From NCBI GenBank assembly GCA_000433875.1, contig HF993337.1:1-40373 (forward strand): a stretch of 40,373 bases of DNA. Direction: 5' to 3'. This document shows, in pieces, positions 1 through 7,891 of the stretch; the stretch's first letter is position 1; every line of letters begins with the position of its first letter. Source of the DNA: Firmicutes bacterium CAG:884. Its GTDB lineage: Bacteria > Bacillota_I > Bacilli_A > RF39 > UBA660. The position numbers and the translations under genes were made by a program. Below the pieces are notes generated by a model. That model searched no databases. It was not told the DNA's origin and saw nothing but the letters and a program-made list of their open reading frames with translations.

Positions 1-1281
1 AGTTCAAATAAGCGAATATGCAATGATGAAAAATGGAGTAAAAGCTAATTATGAAACATATGAAATTACATATGAAGACTTTTGGAAGGATGATTATAGG
101 ACATATATAAGGACGATTAATTTTAATAATGATTTAAGTAATTTACCTAGTAACTGTACAGAAGAAAATTTATGTTGGGATGTATCATATGATGCGAGTC
201 AAAAGAAAAAAGTATATGGTTATTTAATAGATAGTGGATTAACGGTATCGGAAACAGACAGCAGTACAAGTACAATCACAGAAAAGGTATTATATAATTT
301 ATATATAGTAAGTGAAGCACCAATCTTTGCACCAACTGGCTGTGATTTTATGTTTGAATTTTCTAAATATGATAGTGATTCTGATAAATCTATTTCAAAT
401 TTAACACAAATTAATTTTAATAATAATTTTAATACATCTAAAGTAACAAATATGTTTTATATGTTTTCTGGTTGTTCATCCTTAACAAGTTTAGACTTGA
501 GTAATTTTAACACATCGAAAGTAACAAAAATGTGGCAAATGTTTAATAATTGTTCAATCTTAACAAGTTTAGATTTAAGTAGTTTTAATACATCAAAAGT
601 AACAAGGTGTTTAATGAATGTCAATCATTAACAAGTTTGGATTTGAGCAACTTTAATACATCAAAAGTAACAGATATGGGTACAATGTTTAGACTTTGTG
701 TTAGTTTAACATTTTTGAATTTAAAGTCTTTTAACACATCAAATGTATTAAATATGTTTGGTTTGTTTATGGCTTGTTCATCACTAACAAGTTTAGATTT
801 AAGTAATTTCAATACCTCAAAAGTAACAGATATGTATGGCATGTTTTCTGGCTGTTCGTTATTAACAAATCTAGATTTAAGCAATTTTAATACTTCAAAT
901 GTAACAGATATGCAAAATATGTTTCTTAATTGTTCATCATTAACAAGTTTAGACTTAAGTAATTTTAATACTTCAAGCGTTACAAATATGAGTAGTATGT
1001 TTATGAGTTGTTCATCATTAACAGAATTAGACTTAAGTAATTTTAATACATCTAAAGTAACAAATATGAGTTGGATGTTTAATGATTGTTCATCCTTAAC
1101 AACAACAATAAATATAATGAATGCAAATGTTACAGATTATTCAAATATGTTTCGTTTGGCAGCAACAGCTAGTGGCGCTAAAATAACAGTAAATTATATA
1201 GCTGATGCAAGTACACTTGTAGATAATATGATTGCAACTAAATCATATAATAGTAATGTAGTAAAAGGAAAACAAATATAA
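1..1281 (+). pseudogene. BspA-type leucine-rich-repeat surface protein (DUF285 repeats), 5'-partial and frameshifted
   Basis: The reading frame is open to the left edge, so the N-terminus and any signal peptide lie outside the window. Nine near-identical 26-residue (78-bp) repeats of the type LTSLDLSNFNTSKVT followed by M-x-x-M-F-x-x-C are visible, with a degenerate tenth. These are the DUF285/BspA repeats common in surface proteins of gut Firmicutes and mycoplasmas. The frame is broken at about 604-607. The distance between equivalent repeat positions (482, 560, 628) falls from 78 to 68 bp, which is a 10-nt deletion; the first part then stops at 631 and the repeats resume in the next frame from about 607. 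The C-terminal 50 residues are non-repetitive and end without an LPxTG motif or membrane anchor. The protein was probably an adhesin or other surface protein. The lesion may be a real inactivation or a sequencing/assembly error. Confidence 0.8.
430..1110 (+). repeat. 78-bp tandem coding repeats (DUF285 units)
   Basis: Direct repeats of about 78 bp encode the 26-residue surface-protein unit. Each contains a version of ttaacaagtttagatttaag followed by a stretch encoding NFNTSKVT. Spacing is constant except for the 68-bp step between 560 and 628. Units differ mainly at the residues around the MxxMF segment. Confidence 0.8.
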
Positions 1282-1304
1282 AAACAAGGGTTACCCTTGT
1301 TTTT
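1281..1304. terminator. bidirectional terminator between the repeat protein and lexA
   Basis: AAAACAAGGG (1281-1290), loop TTA, CCCTTGTTTT (1294-1303) form a 10-bp hairpin with T-runs in both directions. It sits between the convergent repeat-protein gene and lexA and can serve both. Confidence 0.8.
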
Positions 1305-1817
1305 TCACATTTTCCTATATAATCCAATAACTTTACCTATAATATTTTTATTTGAATCAGACAATTTACCTATAACAATATCAGCATCATCCATATAAAC
1401 AATAATATCATTATCACTAAAAGATTTAGATCTCTCAATAATCAAAATATCATTATTAATAATATGATTACAAACTAAAGAATCATCACTCACTATATAA
1501 CCATATATCTCTTTATTTTTATGAACCAAAGAAATAGGTAACTCTATAAAATCATTCTTATTAAGCAAAGGAATATTTATAGTACTTTTATTCAAATACT
1601 CATTATCAACAAGTAATTCAATCGATCTATTCTTAATCTTATCTTTCTTAATAAAACCCTTTTCGATTAAAACATCTATATACTTTTGAACAGTAGAAGG
1701 CGAAGAATAATTCTTAATCTTACATATCTCTCTAACCGTAGGAGGGTAACCATGATCAGAAATATACTTTTTAATACAATCTAAAATCTCATTTTGTTTA
1801 ACAGTTAAATCTTTCAT
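1305..1817 (-). CDS. lexA: LexA-like repressor lacking the self-cleavage site
   Basis: 170 residues; typical LexA is about 200. The N-terminal winged helix is well conserved (LTVKQNEILDCIKKYI, GYPPTVREI, SSPSTVQKYIDVLIEKGFI). The C-terminal S24 peptidase-like domain is degraded. After INIPLL the segment that should hold the Ala-Gly cleavage site is missing. The serine region survives as SDDSLV in place of GDSM. The lysine region reads DDADIVIGKL in place of DDEATVKRF, so the catalytic lysine is shifted or lost, and the stretch before IIGKVIGLYR is about 18 residues short. The gene is divergent from tkt. A ribosome site aaggagtg lies 6 nt before the ATG. As a LexA homologue it should repress SOS-type genes; whether RecA can inactivate it is doubtful from sequence. 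Confidence 0.8.
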   Translation of the reverse strand: MKDLTVKQNEILDCIKKYISDHGYPPTVREICKIKNYSSPSTVQKYIDVLIEKGFIKKDKIKNRSIELLVDNEYLNKSTINIPLLNKNDFIELPISLVHKNKEIYGYIVSDDSLVCNHIINNDILIIERSKSFSDNDIIVYMDDADIVIGKLSDSNKNIIGKVIGLYRKM

Positions 1818-1951
1818 ATGACACTCCTTCTTCTATATTGTAACATAAAAAGTAAAACATTTAATTAAAAAATGTAAAATTTATAAAATATATATAAAAT
1901 ACACTTTTTTTTACTTTAAATATTTGGTAAAATTAATATGAGGTATAAAAT
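1818..1951. promoter_or_regulatory. divergent lexA/tkt promoter region with inverted repeats
   Basis: This 134-bp AT-rich spacer holds start signals for both genes. For tkt, a TAAAAT -10 box lies at 1928-1933 and a GAGG ribosome site 9 nt before the ATG. No Firmicutes LexA box (GAAC-N4-GTTC type) is visible. Two inverted repeats stand out: ACATTT-7-AAATGT at 1857-1875, and AAAGTAAA (1849-1856) opposite TTTACTTT (1910-1917). Either could be an operator, but the base composition makes chance matches likely. Confidence 0.35.
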
Positions 1952-3946
1952 ATGGATAGAGAAATTATAGCAAATATAAAAGGACTTGCAATTGATATGA
2001 TAAATGAAGCAGGAAGCGGTCATCCGGGGATAGCCCTAGGCGCAGCACCTATACTTTATACATTATATAGTAAACACCTAAATATCAGTACAAGTGATAG
2101 TAAATGGTTAAATAGAGACAGATTCGTAATGTCCGCCGGACACGGATCAGCCTTACTTTATGCAACCCTTTTTTACGCAGGATATGATTTACTTATTGAT
2201 GATTTAAAATGCTTTAGAAAACTTGATTCAAGAACACCAGGACATCCAGAATACGGAAAAACTGATGGCGTAGATGCAAGTACAGGTGTCTTAGGACAAG
2301 GCTTTGCAACCGCTGTCGGAATGGCACTAGCTGAAAAAATGCTAGAAGCAAAATACATCATACCATCATCATCAAGAATTGAAAGAGACAGATCTTTAAT
2401 CAATTATAATGTATATTGCCTTTGTAGTGATGGTGATATGATGGAAGGCGTAACAAACGAAGCAGCAAGCTTAGCCGGAAACCTAAACCTAGACAACCTA
2501 ATTGTTTTATATGATTCTAACAACGTAACCTTAGATGGTGATACATCAATAACATTTACAGAAAAAGTATTGGACAAATTTAAAGCAATGGGCTGGTATA
2601 CAGATATTGTAAAAAATGGAAACGATATATCAGCAATCGATAAAGCAATAGATAAAGCCAAAGGATCAGGTATGCCATCCATTATTGAAATAAAAACAAT
2701 ATTAGGAGACGGATCATTACTAGCAGGCTCAAAAGAAGTTCACGGAAAAGTTTTAGAAGAAAAAGATGTTGAACAATTAAAACAAAAATTAGGACTTCCA
2801 CAAGAAAAGTTCTATGTAAACGATGAAGCCGTAAAAGACTTTAGAAAAAAATTACTAGATAGAAGCAGTTATAAATATGAAGAATGGTCACATAACTATA
2901 AAATATATGTTGACGAAATATTAAAAGGAGACAGAAGAAAAATTGATTATCTATTCAAAAATGAAGTCAATATAGACTTATTAAGACTATATTGGGATTT
3001 AGATTTAAATGCTAAAAACGAATTAAGAAAAAGCAATCAAATGGTAATAGATAAAATAAGTTCTGTTTTACCAAACTTTGTTGGCGGAAGCGCTGATGTA
3101 AGTTCATCAACATATGCAACAATAAGTAAGAGTATCGCAGTAACAGACGGAAGATATAACGGCAAAAATATTTGTTTTGGAACAAGAGAATATGCAATGG
3201 GAAGTATTCTTAACGGACTTGCACTAAGTGGCTTTAGACCGTTCGGCGCAACATTCCTTGCATTCTCCGACTTAGTAAAACCAGCAATAAGAATGAGTGC
3301 CTTAATGAAGTTACCAGTTACTTATATATTTACTCATGATAGCATAAGTATTGGAGCAGACGGACCAACTCATCAACCAGTAGAACAACTAGCAATGTTA
3401 AGAGCAACACCAAATTTAAATGTCTATAGACCTTGCGATGTAAAAGAATTAATAGGATGCTGGAACATTATATTAAATACTAATGATGCACCAAGTGCTT
3501 TAGTAGTAAGTAAACAACAGACAGCAATATTACCAACAACTGATGCCGGAATGTGTGGAAGAGGAGCATATATTGTAAGAAGAGAAGAAAAGTTGCACGG
3601 AATAATAATTGCAACCGGAACAGATGTTCATATGGCAATCGTTTTAGCAAATGATTTATATAATAAATACAAACTAGACCTAAGAGTAGTAAGTATGCCT
3701 TGCATGGAAATCTATAATATGCAACCACAAGGATATAAAGATTTGCTCTTACCCAAAGGATACAGAATATTTGTACTAGAATCCGGATCAAGCTTCGGCT
3801 GGCATCAATTTGTCTATGACAACAGTTACCTTTTAACAATCGATGAATACGGTACAAGTGCATCAAAGGGCGAAGTCGAAAAGAAATTAGGACACGACTT
3901 TGTCAGTTTAAGAGCAAAAATATTAGATAAGTTTACAAAAAAATGA
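1952..3946 (+). CDS. tkt: transketolase
   Basis: 664 residues, the normal full length. It is a thiamine-diphosphate enzyme of the non-oxidative pentose phosphate pathway that moves two-carbon units between sugar phosphates in the cytosol. The N-terminal TPP domain has GHPGIALGAAPILYTLY and the cofactor/Mg motif SDGDMMEGVTNEAASLAG with the Asn at YDSNN. The pyrimidine domain has GTREYAMGSILNGLALSG with the catalytic Glu, and HDSISIGADGPTHQPVEQLA. The C-terminal domain is complete. It lies next to lexA, as in Bacillus subtilis, although there yneA-yneB-ynzC intervene. Its TGA stop overlaps an in-frame ATG that is not the dnaG start. Confidence 0.97.
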   Translation: MDREIIANIKGLAIDMINEAGSGHPGIALGAAPILYTLYSKHLNISTSDSKWLNRDRFVMSAGHGSALLYATLFYAGYDLLIDDLKCFRKLDSRTPGHPEYGKTDGVDASTGVLGQGFATAVGMALAEKMLEAKYIIPSSSRIERDRSLINYNVYCLCSDGDMMEGVTNEAASLAGNLNLDNLIVLYDSNNVTLDGDTSITFTEKVLDKFKAMGWYTDIVKNGNDISAIDKAIDKAKGSGMPSIIEIKTILGDGSLLAGSKEVHGKVLEEKDVEQLKQKLGLPQEKFYVNDEAVKDFRKKLLDRSSYKYEEWSHNYKIYVDEILKGDRRKIDYLFKNEVNIDLLRLYWDLDLNAKNELRKSNQMVIDKISSVLPNFVGGSADVSSSTYATISKSIAVTDGRYNGKNICFGTREYAMGSILNGLALSGFRPFGATFLAFSDLVKPAIRMSALMKLPVTYIFTHDSISIGADGPTHQPVEQLAMLRATPNLNVYRPCDVKELIGCWNIILNTNDAPSALVVSKQQTAILPTTDAGMCGRGAYIVRREEKLHGIIIATGTDVHMAIVLANDLYNKYKLDLRVVSMPCMEIYNMQPQGYKDLLLPKGYRIFVLESGSSFGWHQFVYDNSYLLTIDEYGTSASKGEVEKKLGHDFVSLRAKILDKFTKK

Positions 3947-4014
3947 AAAATATTTCATTTTTTTTAGTATTTTTCTTAATTTTGTTGTATGATATATATG
4001 GAGGAATTTGTGTA

Positions 4015-5742
4015 ATGTTTTCAAGTAGTGAATTAGGCGAAATTAGAAACAGTGTAGATATCGTAGATGTAGTATCATCTTACATTAATTTAACAGCGCA
4101 TGGCAAGAACTATTTTGGTGTTTGTCCTTTTCACGATGACCATTCACCAAGTATGTGCGTATCCAAAGAAAAACAAATATATACCTGCTTTGTATGTGGC
4201 GCAACAGGGAATGTCTTTCAGTTTATTAAAGAATATGAAAATATAAGCTTTGCTGAAGCCGTAAGAAAAGTTGCAACCATCGGTGGAATTGATGTAAAAA
4301 TAGATGAAATGAAACCAATCAAAAAAGAAAGCGTTTTATATGATATCTATGATTTATCAAACAAAATATATCAATTAAACCTAAACACAAGTAAAGCAGT
4401 AACAGCCCGTGAATATTTAAAAAAAAGAGGAATAGATGATAACACTATAAAAGAATTTGGAATCGGACTCGCACTCATAAAAGGAAATATTGCCGAAGCA
4501 CTAATAAAAAAAGGATTTGATGAAAGTGATATTATAAAAAGTGGACTAGCTGATAAAAATAATTATGGACTAAATGATTTATACCGCAACAGAATAATGT
4601 TTCCCTTGTGGGATCTAAAAGGTAAAGTAGTCGGCTTTAGCGGAAGAATCTTTAACGATGAAAATGCCCCTAAATATATAAATAGTCGGGAAACCGAAAT
4701 ATTTAAAAAAGGTGAACTATTATATAATTATCACCGTGCTAGAAATGAATGCCGAAGAAAAAATGAAGTAATCATTATGGAAGGCTTTATGGATGTAATA
4801 TGTGCATATACTCATGGTATAACAAATGTTGTTGCCGCAATGGGAACAGCCATAACGAGTGCAAATGCTCACCTAATAAGTAGAATGGCCAAAAATATTA
4901 TCCTTTGCTTTGATGGCGATGATGCCGGTATCTTAGCCGCTAATGCTTGTACAAATGAATTATTAAAACTAGATGTTTTTCCAAGTATAGTTGTTTTAGA
5001 TAAAACTAAAGGAAAAGATCCTGATGAATACATTAGAAATAACGGAATAGAAGCATTCAAAGAAAAAATAATGCACCCACTTAGTGTTATGGAATTCAAA
5101 GAGTTTTTTAACAAAAAAGGAATAGATATGGGTGACAGTTCTTCTAAAGCCTTATATGTTAAAAAAATGATAAACGAAATAGATAATATAACAGATAGTG
5201 TTTTAAAAGAAATAACCATAAGTAAACTAGCAAACGAAACAGGACTTAGCGCAGACTTTATAAAATCACAACTAAAAAATAATATAGTTAAAGAAACAAC
5301 AATAATTCCAGAAAAAAAAGAACAAAATCTATTAAAATATGAAAAAGCAGAAATGAACTTAATTTACTATATGTTAAAAGATAGTAAAGTCATATTGCAA
5401 TACGATGCAAGAAAAATATATTTACCAACGGAAAAATATAGATTTTTAGTCAGAGAAATTTGCGCGTACTACCAAAAATATGGTAATATAAATATTGCAG
5501 ATTTTCTTACCTTTATTGGAAAAAATACAGAAATGGTAAAAGTAATGGGAAGCATTACCGCTCTTGACTTAAGAGATGAGTATTCCAAAGATGAGATTGA
5601 AGATTATATGAATGCCATAAACGATTACAATAAAGAAGAAGAAATAAAAAATCTAAAACAAAAGATGAAAAACAGCATTGATTATAATGAAAAATTAGAA
5701 CTCGCAAAAAAAATTGCAATTCTAAATGGTAGAGGAGAGTAA
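4015..5742 (+). CDS. dnaG: DNA primase
   Basis: 575 residues. DnaG synthesises RNA primers at the replication fork. It has the CHC2 zinc finger (CPFHDDHSPS at the N-terminus and CFVCGATGN), the RNA-polymerase core (YRNRIMFPLWD), and the Toprim domain with EGFMDVICAY and CFDGDDAG. A variable C-terminal helicase-binding region follows. The start chosen is the ATG at 4015, which begins MFSSSELGEIRNSVDIVDVV and has GGAGG at 4000-4004. An upstream in-frame ATG at 3943 would add 24 hydrophobic residues encoded by what looks like the leader. The gene is followed after 2 nt by rpoD, the core of the macromolecular synthesis operon; rpsU is absent here. Confidence 0.95.
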   Translation: MFSSSELGEIRNSVDIVDVVSSYINLTAHGKNYFGVCPFHDDHSPSMCVSKEKQIYTCFVCGATGNVFQFIKEYENISFAEAVRKVATIGGIDVKIDEMKPIKKESVLYDIYDLSNKIYQLNLNTSKAVTAREYLKKRGIDDNTIKEFGIGLALIKGNIAEALIKKGFDESDIIKSGLADKNNYGLNDLYRNRIMFPLWDLKGKVVGFSGRIFNDENAPKYINSRETEIFKKGELLYNYHRARNECRRKNEVIIMEGFMDVICAYTHGITNVVAAMGTAITSANAHLISRMAKNIILCFDGDDAGILAANACTNELLKLDVFPSIVVLDKTKGKDPDEYIRNNGIEAFKEKIMHPLSVMEFKEFFNKKGIDMGDSSSKALYVKKMINEIDNITDSVLKEITISKLANETGLSADFIKSQLKNNIVKETTIIPEKKEQNLLKYEKAEMNLIYYMLKDSKVILQYDARKIYLPTEKYRFLVREICAYYQKYGNINIADFLTFIGKNTEMVKVMGSITALDLRDEYSKDEIEDYMNAINDYNKEEEIKNLKQKMKNSIDYNEKLELAKKIAILNGRGE

Positions 5743-5744
5743 TT

Positions 5745-6827
5745 ATGAATGAAATTAAAACTTTTGAAGAAAGAAAAGAAGAACTAGTAAAAAAAGGTTT
5801 AACAAAAGGCTTTATTACATATGAAGAACTAGCAAATAGCCTTAAAGGATTAGAACTTGATAGCGATGCTCTTGATGACTTATATAACACATTCAATGTA
5901 AATAACATTGCCGTTATATCCGAAGAAGACGAAGACACATCAAGTGATAACGTTGACAAACTATTATTAGATGATAATTCCTTAACAAAAAATCTAACAA
6001 TCGATGATCCAGTAAGAATGTATTTAAAAGAAATAGGTCAAATAAAATTACTTTCTTTAGATGAAGAATTAAAACTAGCTGATCGCATTATGGAAGGCGA
6101 TGAAGAAGCAAAAAGAACCCTTGCCGAATCAAACCTACGACTTGTTGTAAGTATTGCTAAAAGATATGTCGGAAGAGGAATGTTATTCCTAGACTTAATT
6201 CAAGAAGGAAATATTGGATTAATGAAAGCCGTTGAAAAATTCGATGTATCAAAAGGTTATAAGTTTTCCACATATGCAACTTGGTGGATTAGACAAGCAA
6301 TAACAAGAGCGATCGCCGATCAAGCAAGAACAATAAGAGTACCTGTTCATATGGTTGAAACAATCAATAAACTAGCTCGTGTTCATCGTCAATTAACCCT
6401 TGAATTAAATAGAGAACCATCAGAAGAAGAAATATCTAAAAAAATGAACTTACCAGTTGAAAGAGTAAGAGAAATATTAAAAATAAGTCAAGAACCAGTT
6501 AGTCTAGAAACACCAATCGGTGAAGAAGATGATTCTCATTTAGGCGATTTCATTAAAGATGAACATAATATGAGTCCAGAAGACTATGCAACAAATGAAT
6601 TATTAAAACAAGAAATTGGCGAAGTATTATTAACATTAACTGAAAGAGAAGAAAAAGTTATAAAACTAAGATTCGGTCTTGAAGATGGTAAAAGTAGAAC
6701 CCTTGAAGAAGTAGGTCAAATGTTTGGCGTAACAAGAGAAAGAATAAGACAAATCGAAGCTAAAGCATTAAGAAAATTAAGACATCCTTCTAGATCAAGA
6801 AAACTAAAGGATTATATGGTTGATTAA
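5745..6827 (+). CDS. rpoD: primary RNA polymerase sigma factor (sigma-70/SigA)
   Basis: 360 residues, Bacillus SigA size. A short region 1.1 (residues 1-65) is followed by region 1.2 (DPVRMYLKEIGQIKLLS) and region 2 with NLRLVVSIAKRYVGRGM, DLIQEGNIGLMKAVEKFD and YKFSTYATWWIRQAI. Region 3 contains ARTIRVPVHMVETINKL. Region 4 contains LTEREEKVIKLRFGL and the helix-turn-helix GVTRERIRQIEAKALRKLR. It recognises TTGACA/TATAAT promoters, which are plentiful in this window. The gene is translated right behind dnaG (ribosome site AGAGGAGAG), and its TAA stop shares one base with the ATG of the next gene. Confidence 0.98.
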   Translation: MNEIKTFEERKEELVKKGLTKGFITYEELANSLKGLELDSDALDDLYNTFNVNNIAVISEEDEDTSSDNVDKLLLDDNSLTKNLTIDDPVRMYLKEIGQIKLLSLDEELKLADRIMEGDEEAKRTLAESNLRLVVSIAKRYVGRGMLFLDLIQEGNIGLMKAVEKFDVSKGYKFSTYATWWIRQAITRAIADQARTIRVPVHMVETINKLARVHRQLTLELNREPSEEEISKKMNLPVERVREILKISQEPVSLETPIGEEDDSHLGDFIKDEHNMSPEDYATNELLKQEIGEVLLTLTEREEKVIKLRFGLEDGKSRTLEEVGQMFGVTRERIRQIEAKALRKLRHPSRSRKLKDYMVD

Positions 6828-7447
6828 TGTTATCTAAAAGATTAAAAGCAATAGTTTCTCTAGTTGAAACAAACGAAATAATTGATATCGGCTGTGATCA
6901 CGCTTTAATTGATATTTACTTAACAAATAAAGGCTATAATTGTACAGCAATTGATAATAAGGAAAGTGTTTTAATAAACACAAGAGAAAACATTAAGAAA
7001 AATAACTTGCAAAACAAAATAAAAGTTATATGTAGTAATGGCTTGGATAACTATAAAGCAAATGGTAAAGAAACCGTTATTATAGCAGGTATGGGAACAA
7101 ACACAATACTTGAAATATTAAAAAATAAAGAATTTAAAAAAATAAATACTTTAATAATACAAAGTAATAATGATTTATATGAATTAAGAAAAAATATATG
7201 CAAAATAGGTTATTATATAGATAAAGAAATAACTGTTTATGATAAGAAATATTATAATATTATTAGATTTAAAAAAGGAATAAAAAAATATAATTACTTT
7301 AATTACTATATTGGACTATCTAACAATAAAGAATATTACAAATATTTATACGATAAAATCTATAAAACATATAAAAACATACCAAATAAAAATATAATAA
7401 AAAAACTAAAATATAAAATATTATTAATAAAACTAAAAACTGAATAA
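6827..7447 (+). CDS. trmK: TrmK-like tRNA (adenine22-N1)-methyltransferase
   Basis: 206 residues with an N-terminal Rossmann SAM-binding fold and a basic, helical C-terminal arm. Motif I reads IIDIGCDHALIDIYL, followed by AIDNKESVL and then IIAGMGTNTILEIL, which corresponds to the AGMGG motif of TrmK. LIIQSNND replaces the LQPN catalytic-loop motif. The family methylates N1 of A22 in tRNA. It sits directly downstream of rpoD and overlaps its stop by one base, as yqfN/trmK follows sigA in Bacillus, which supports the call. The GMGT and QSN changes make it a divergent member. The C-terminal third is rich in Lys, Tyr and Ile. Confidence 0.8.
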   Translation: MLSKRLKAIVSLVETNEIIDIGCDHALIDIYLTNKGYNCTAIDNKESVLINTRENIKKNNLQNKIKVICSNGLDNYKANGKETVIIAGMGTNTILEILKNKEFKKINTLIIQSNNDLYELRKNICKIGYYIDKEITVYDKKYYNIIRFKKGIKKYNYFNYYIGLSNNKEYYKYLYDKIYKTYKNIPNKNIIKKLKYKILLIKLKTE

Positions 7448-7464
7448 ATTATTCAGCTTTTTTT
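7440..7464. terminator. terminator after trmK, usable from both sides
   Basis: CTGAAT (7440-7445), loop AAATT, ATTCAG (7451-7456), then C and a run of seven T on the plus strand. On the minus strand the same hairpin is followed by TTTTT. It lies between the convergent trmK and yqfQ-like genes. Confidence 0.75.
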
Positions 7465-7774
7465 AAACAAAAAATGTTGGACCCTCGTAATACTTTGCGC
7501 TTGAGACTTCTTTATTTACAATACTTTCTTCCTTTTTTTCTATCTTTTTAACAGGCTTAACAGCATCAGTTTTTCTAAACTCATTCATAACCTTAAACAT
7601 TGTTTTTGCATTCTTAAACATAGGAGATGCTTGTTTAATTAAAGGAATTGCTTGATTAGCAAGATTCAAAGCCTTTTGCGTTCCCGACAAAATTGAACCA
7701 AAATTGAAACCCCTAAATAAACCAAATAAAGAAGGTCTTGTAGGTATTATAGGATAATATGGATAGTAGTTCAT
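7463..7774 (-). CDS. YqfQ-like (VrrA-family) small protein
   Basis: 103 residues. A Tyr/Pro-rich start (MNYYPYYPIIPTRP) leads to a short LFGLFRGFNF segment. The centre reads SILSGTQKALNLANQAIPLI then KQASPMFKNAKTMFKVMNEF, and a charged tail ends in GPTFFV. The central pattern of a helix followed by P-x-I-K-Q, P-M-x-K-N and a Met-x-K motif resembles the YqfQ/VrrA proteins of Bacilli, whose gene also lies near sigA in Bacillus. The function of that family is unknown. The start is supported by AAAGGAGA 5 nt upstream. The gene converges with trmK and is divergent from pilC. Confidence 0.5.
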   Translation of the reverse strand: MNYYPYYPIIPTRPSLFGLFRGFNFGSILSGTQKALNLANQAIPLIKQASPMFKNAKTMFKVMNEFRKTDAVKPVKKIEKKEESIVNKEVSSAKYYEGPTFFV

Positions 7775-7841
7775 AAGTCTCCTTTCAAAATATTATATGT
7801 CTAAGAATTGAAAAACGTACATTTATTTAATAAAAACTATT

Positions 7842-7868
7842 TTATGTTTAATTAAAATATGATATAAT
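7842..7868 (+). promoter_or_regulatory. likely promoter of the pilC-pilD unit
   Basis: A consensus TATAAT lies at 7863-7868, with a weak -35 candidate TTATGT at 7842-7847 (15-nt spacer). The ribosome site AGAGG precedes the pilC ATG at 7892. The rest of the 117-bp gap to yqfQ holds that gene's ribosome site and no other clear element. Confidence 0.5.
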
Positions 7869-7891
7869 TAATTAGAAAGTAGAGGTTACTT

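Noticed and set aside
430..1110. CRISPR-like array
   Set aside because: The 78-bp repeats are coding, without spacers, and translate into a DUF285 surface-protein repeat.
607..1281. Separate gene starting at the GTG at 607
   Set aside because: It begins in the middle of a repeat unit, has no signal peptide or ribosome site, and continues the same repeat series; it is the second half of a frameshifted gene.
3480..3866. Minus-strand reading frame opposite transketolase
   Set aside because: Its translation is low-complexity (Leu, Tyr, His, Arg rich), there is no ribosome site, and it lies wholly over a clear gene.
3943..4014. N-terminal hydrophobic extension of primase from the ATG at 3943
   Set aside because: A strong GGAGG lies before the ATG at 4015 and primases begin near the zinc finger; the extension is leader sequence read in frame.
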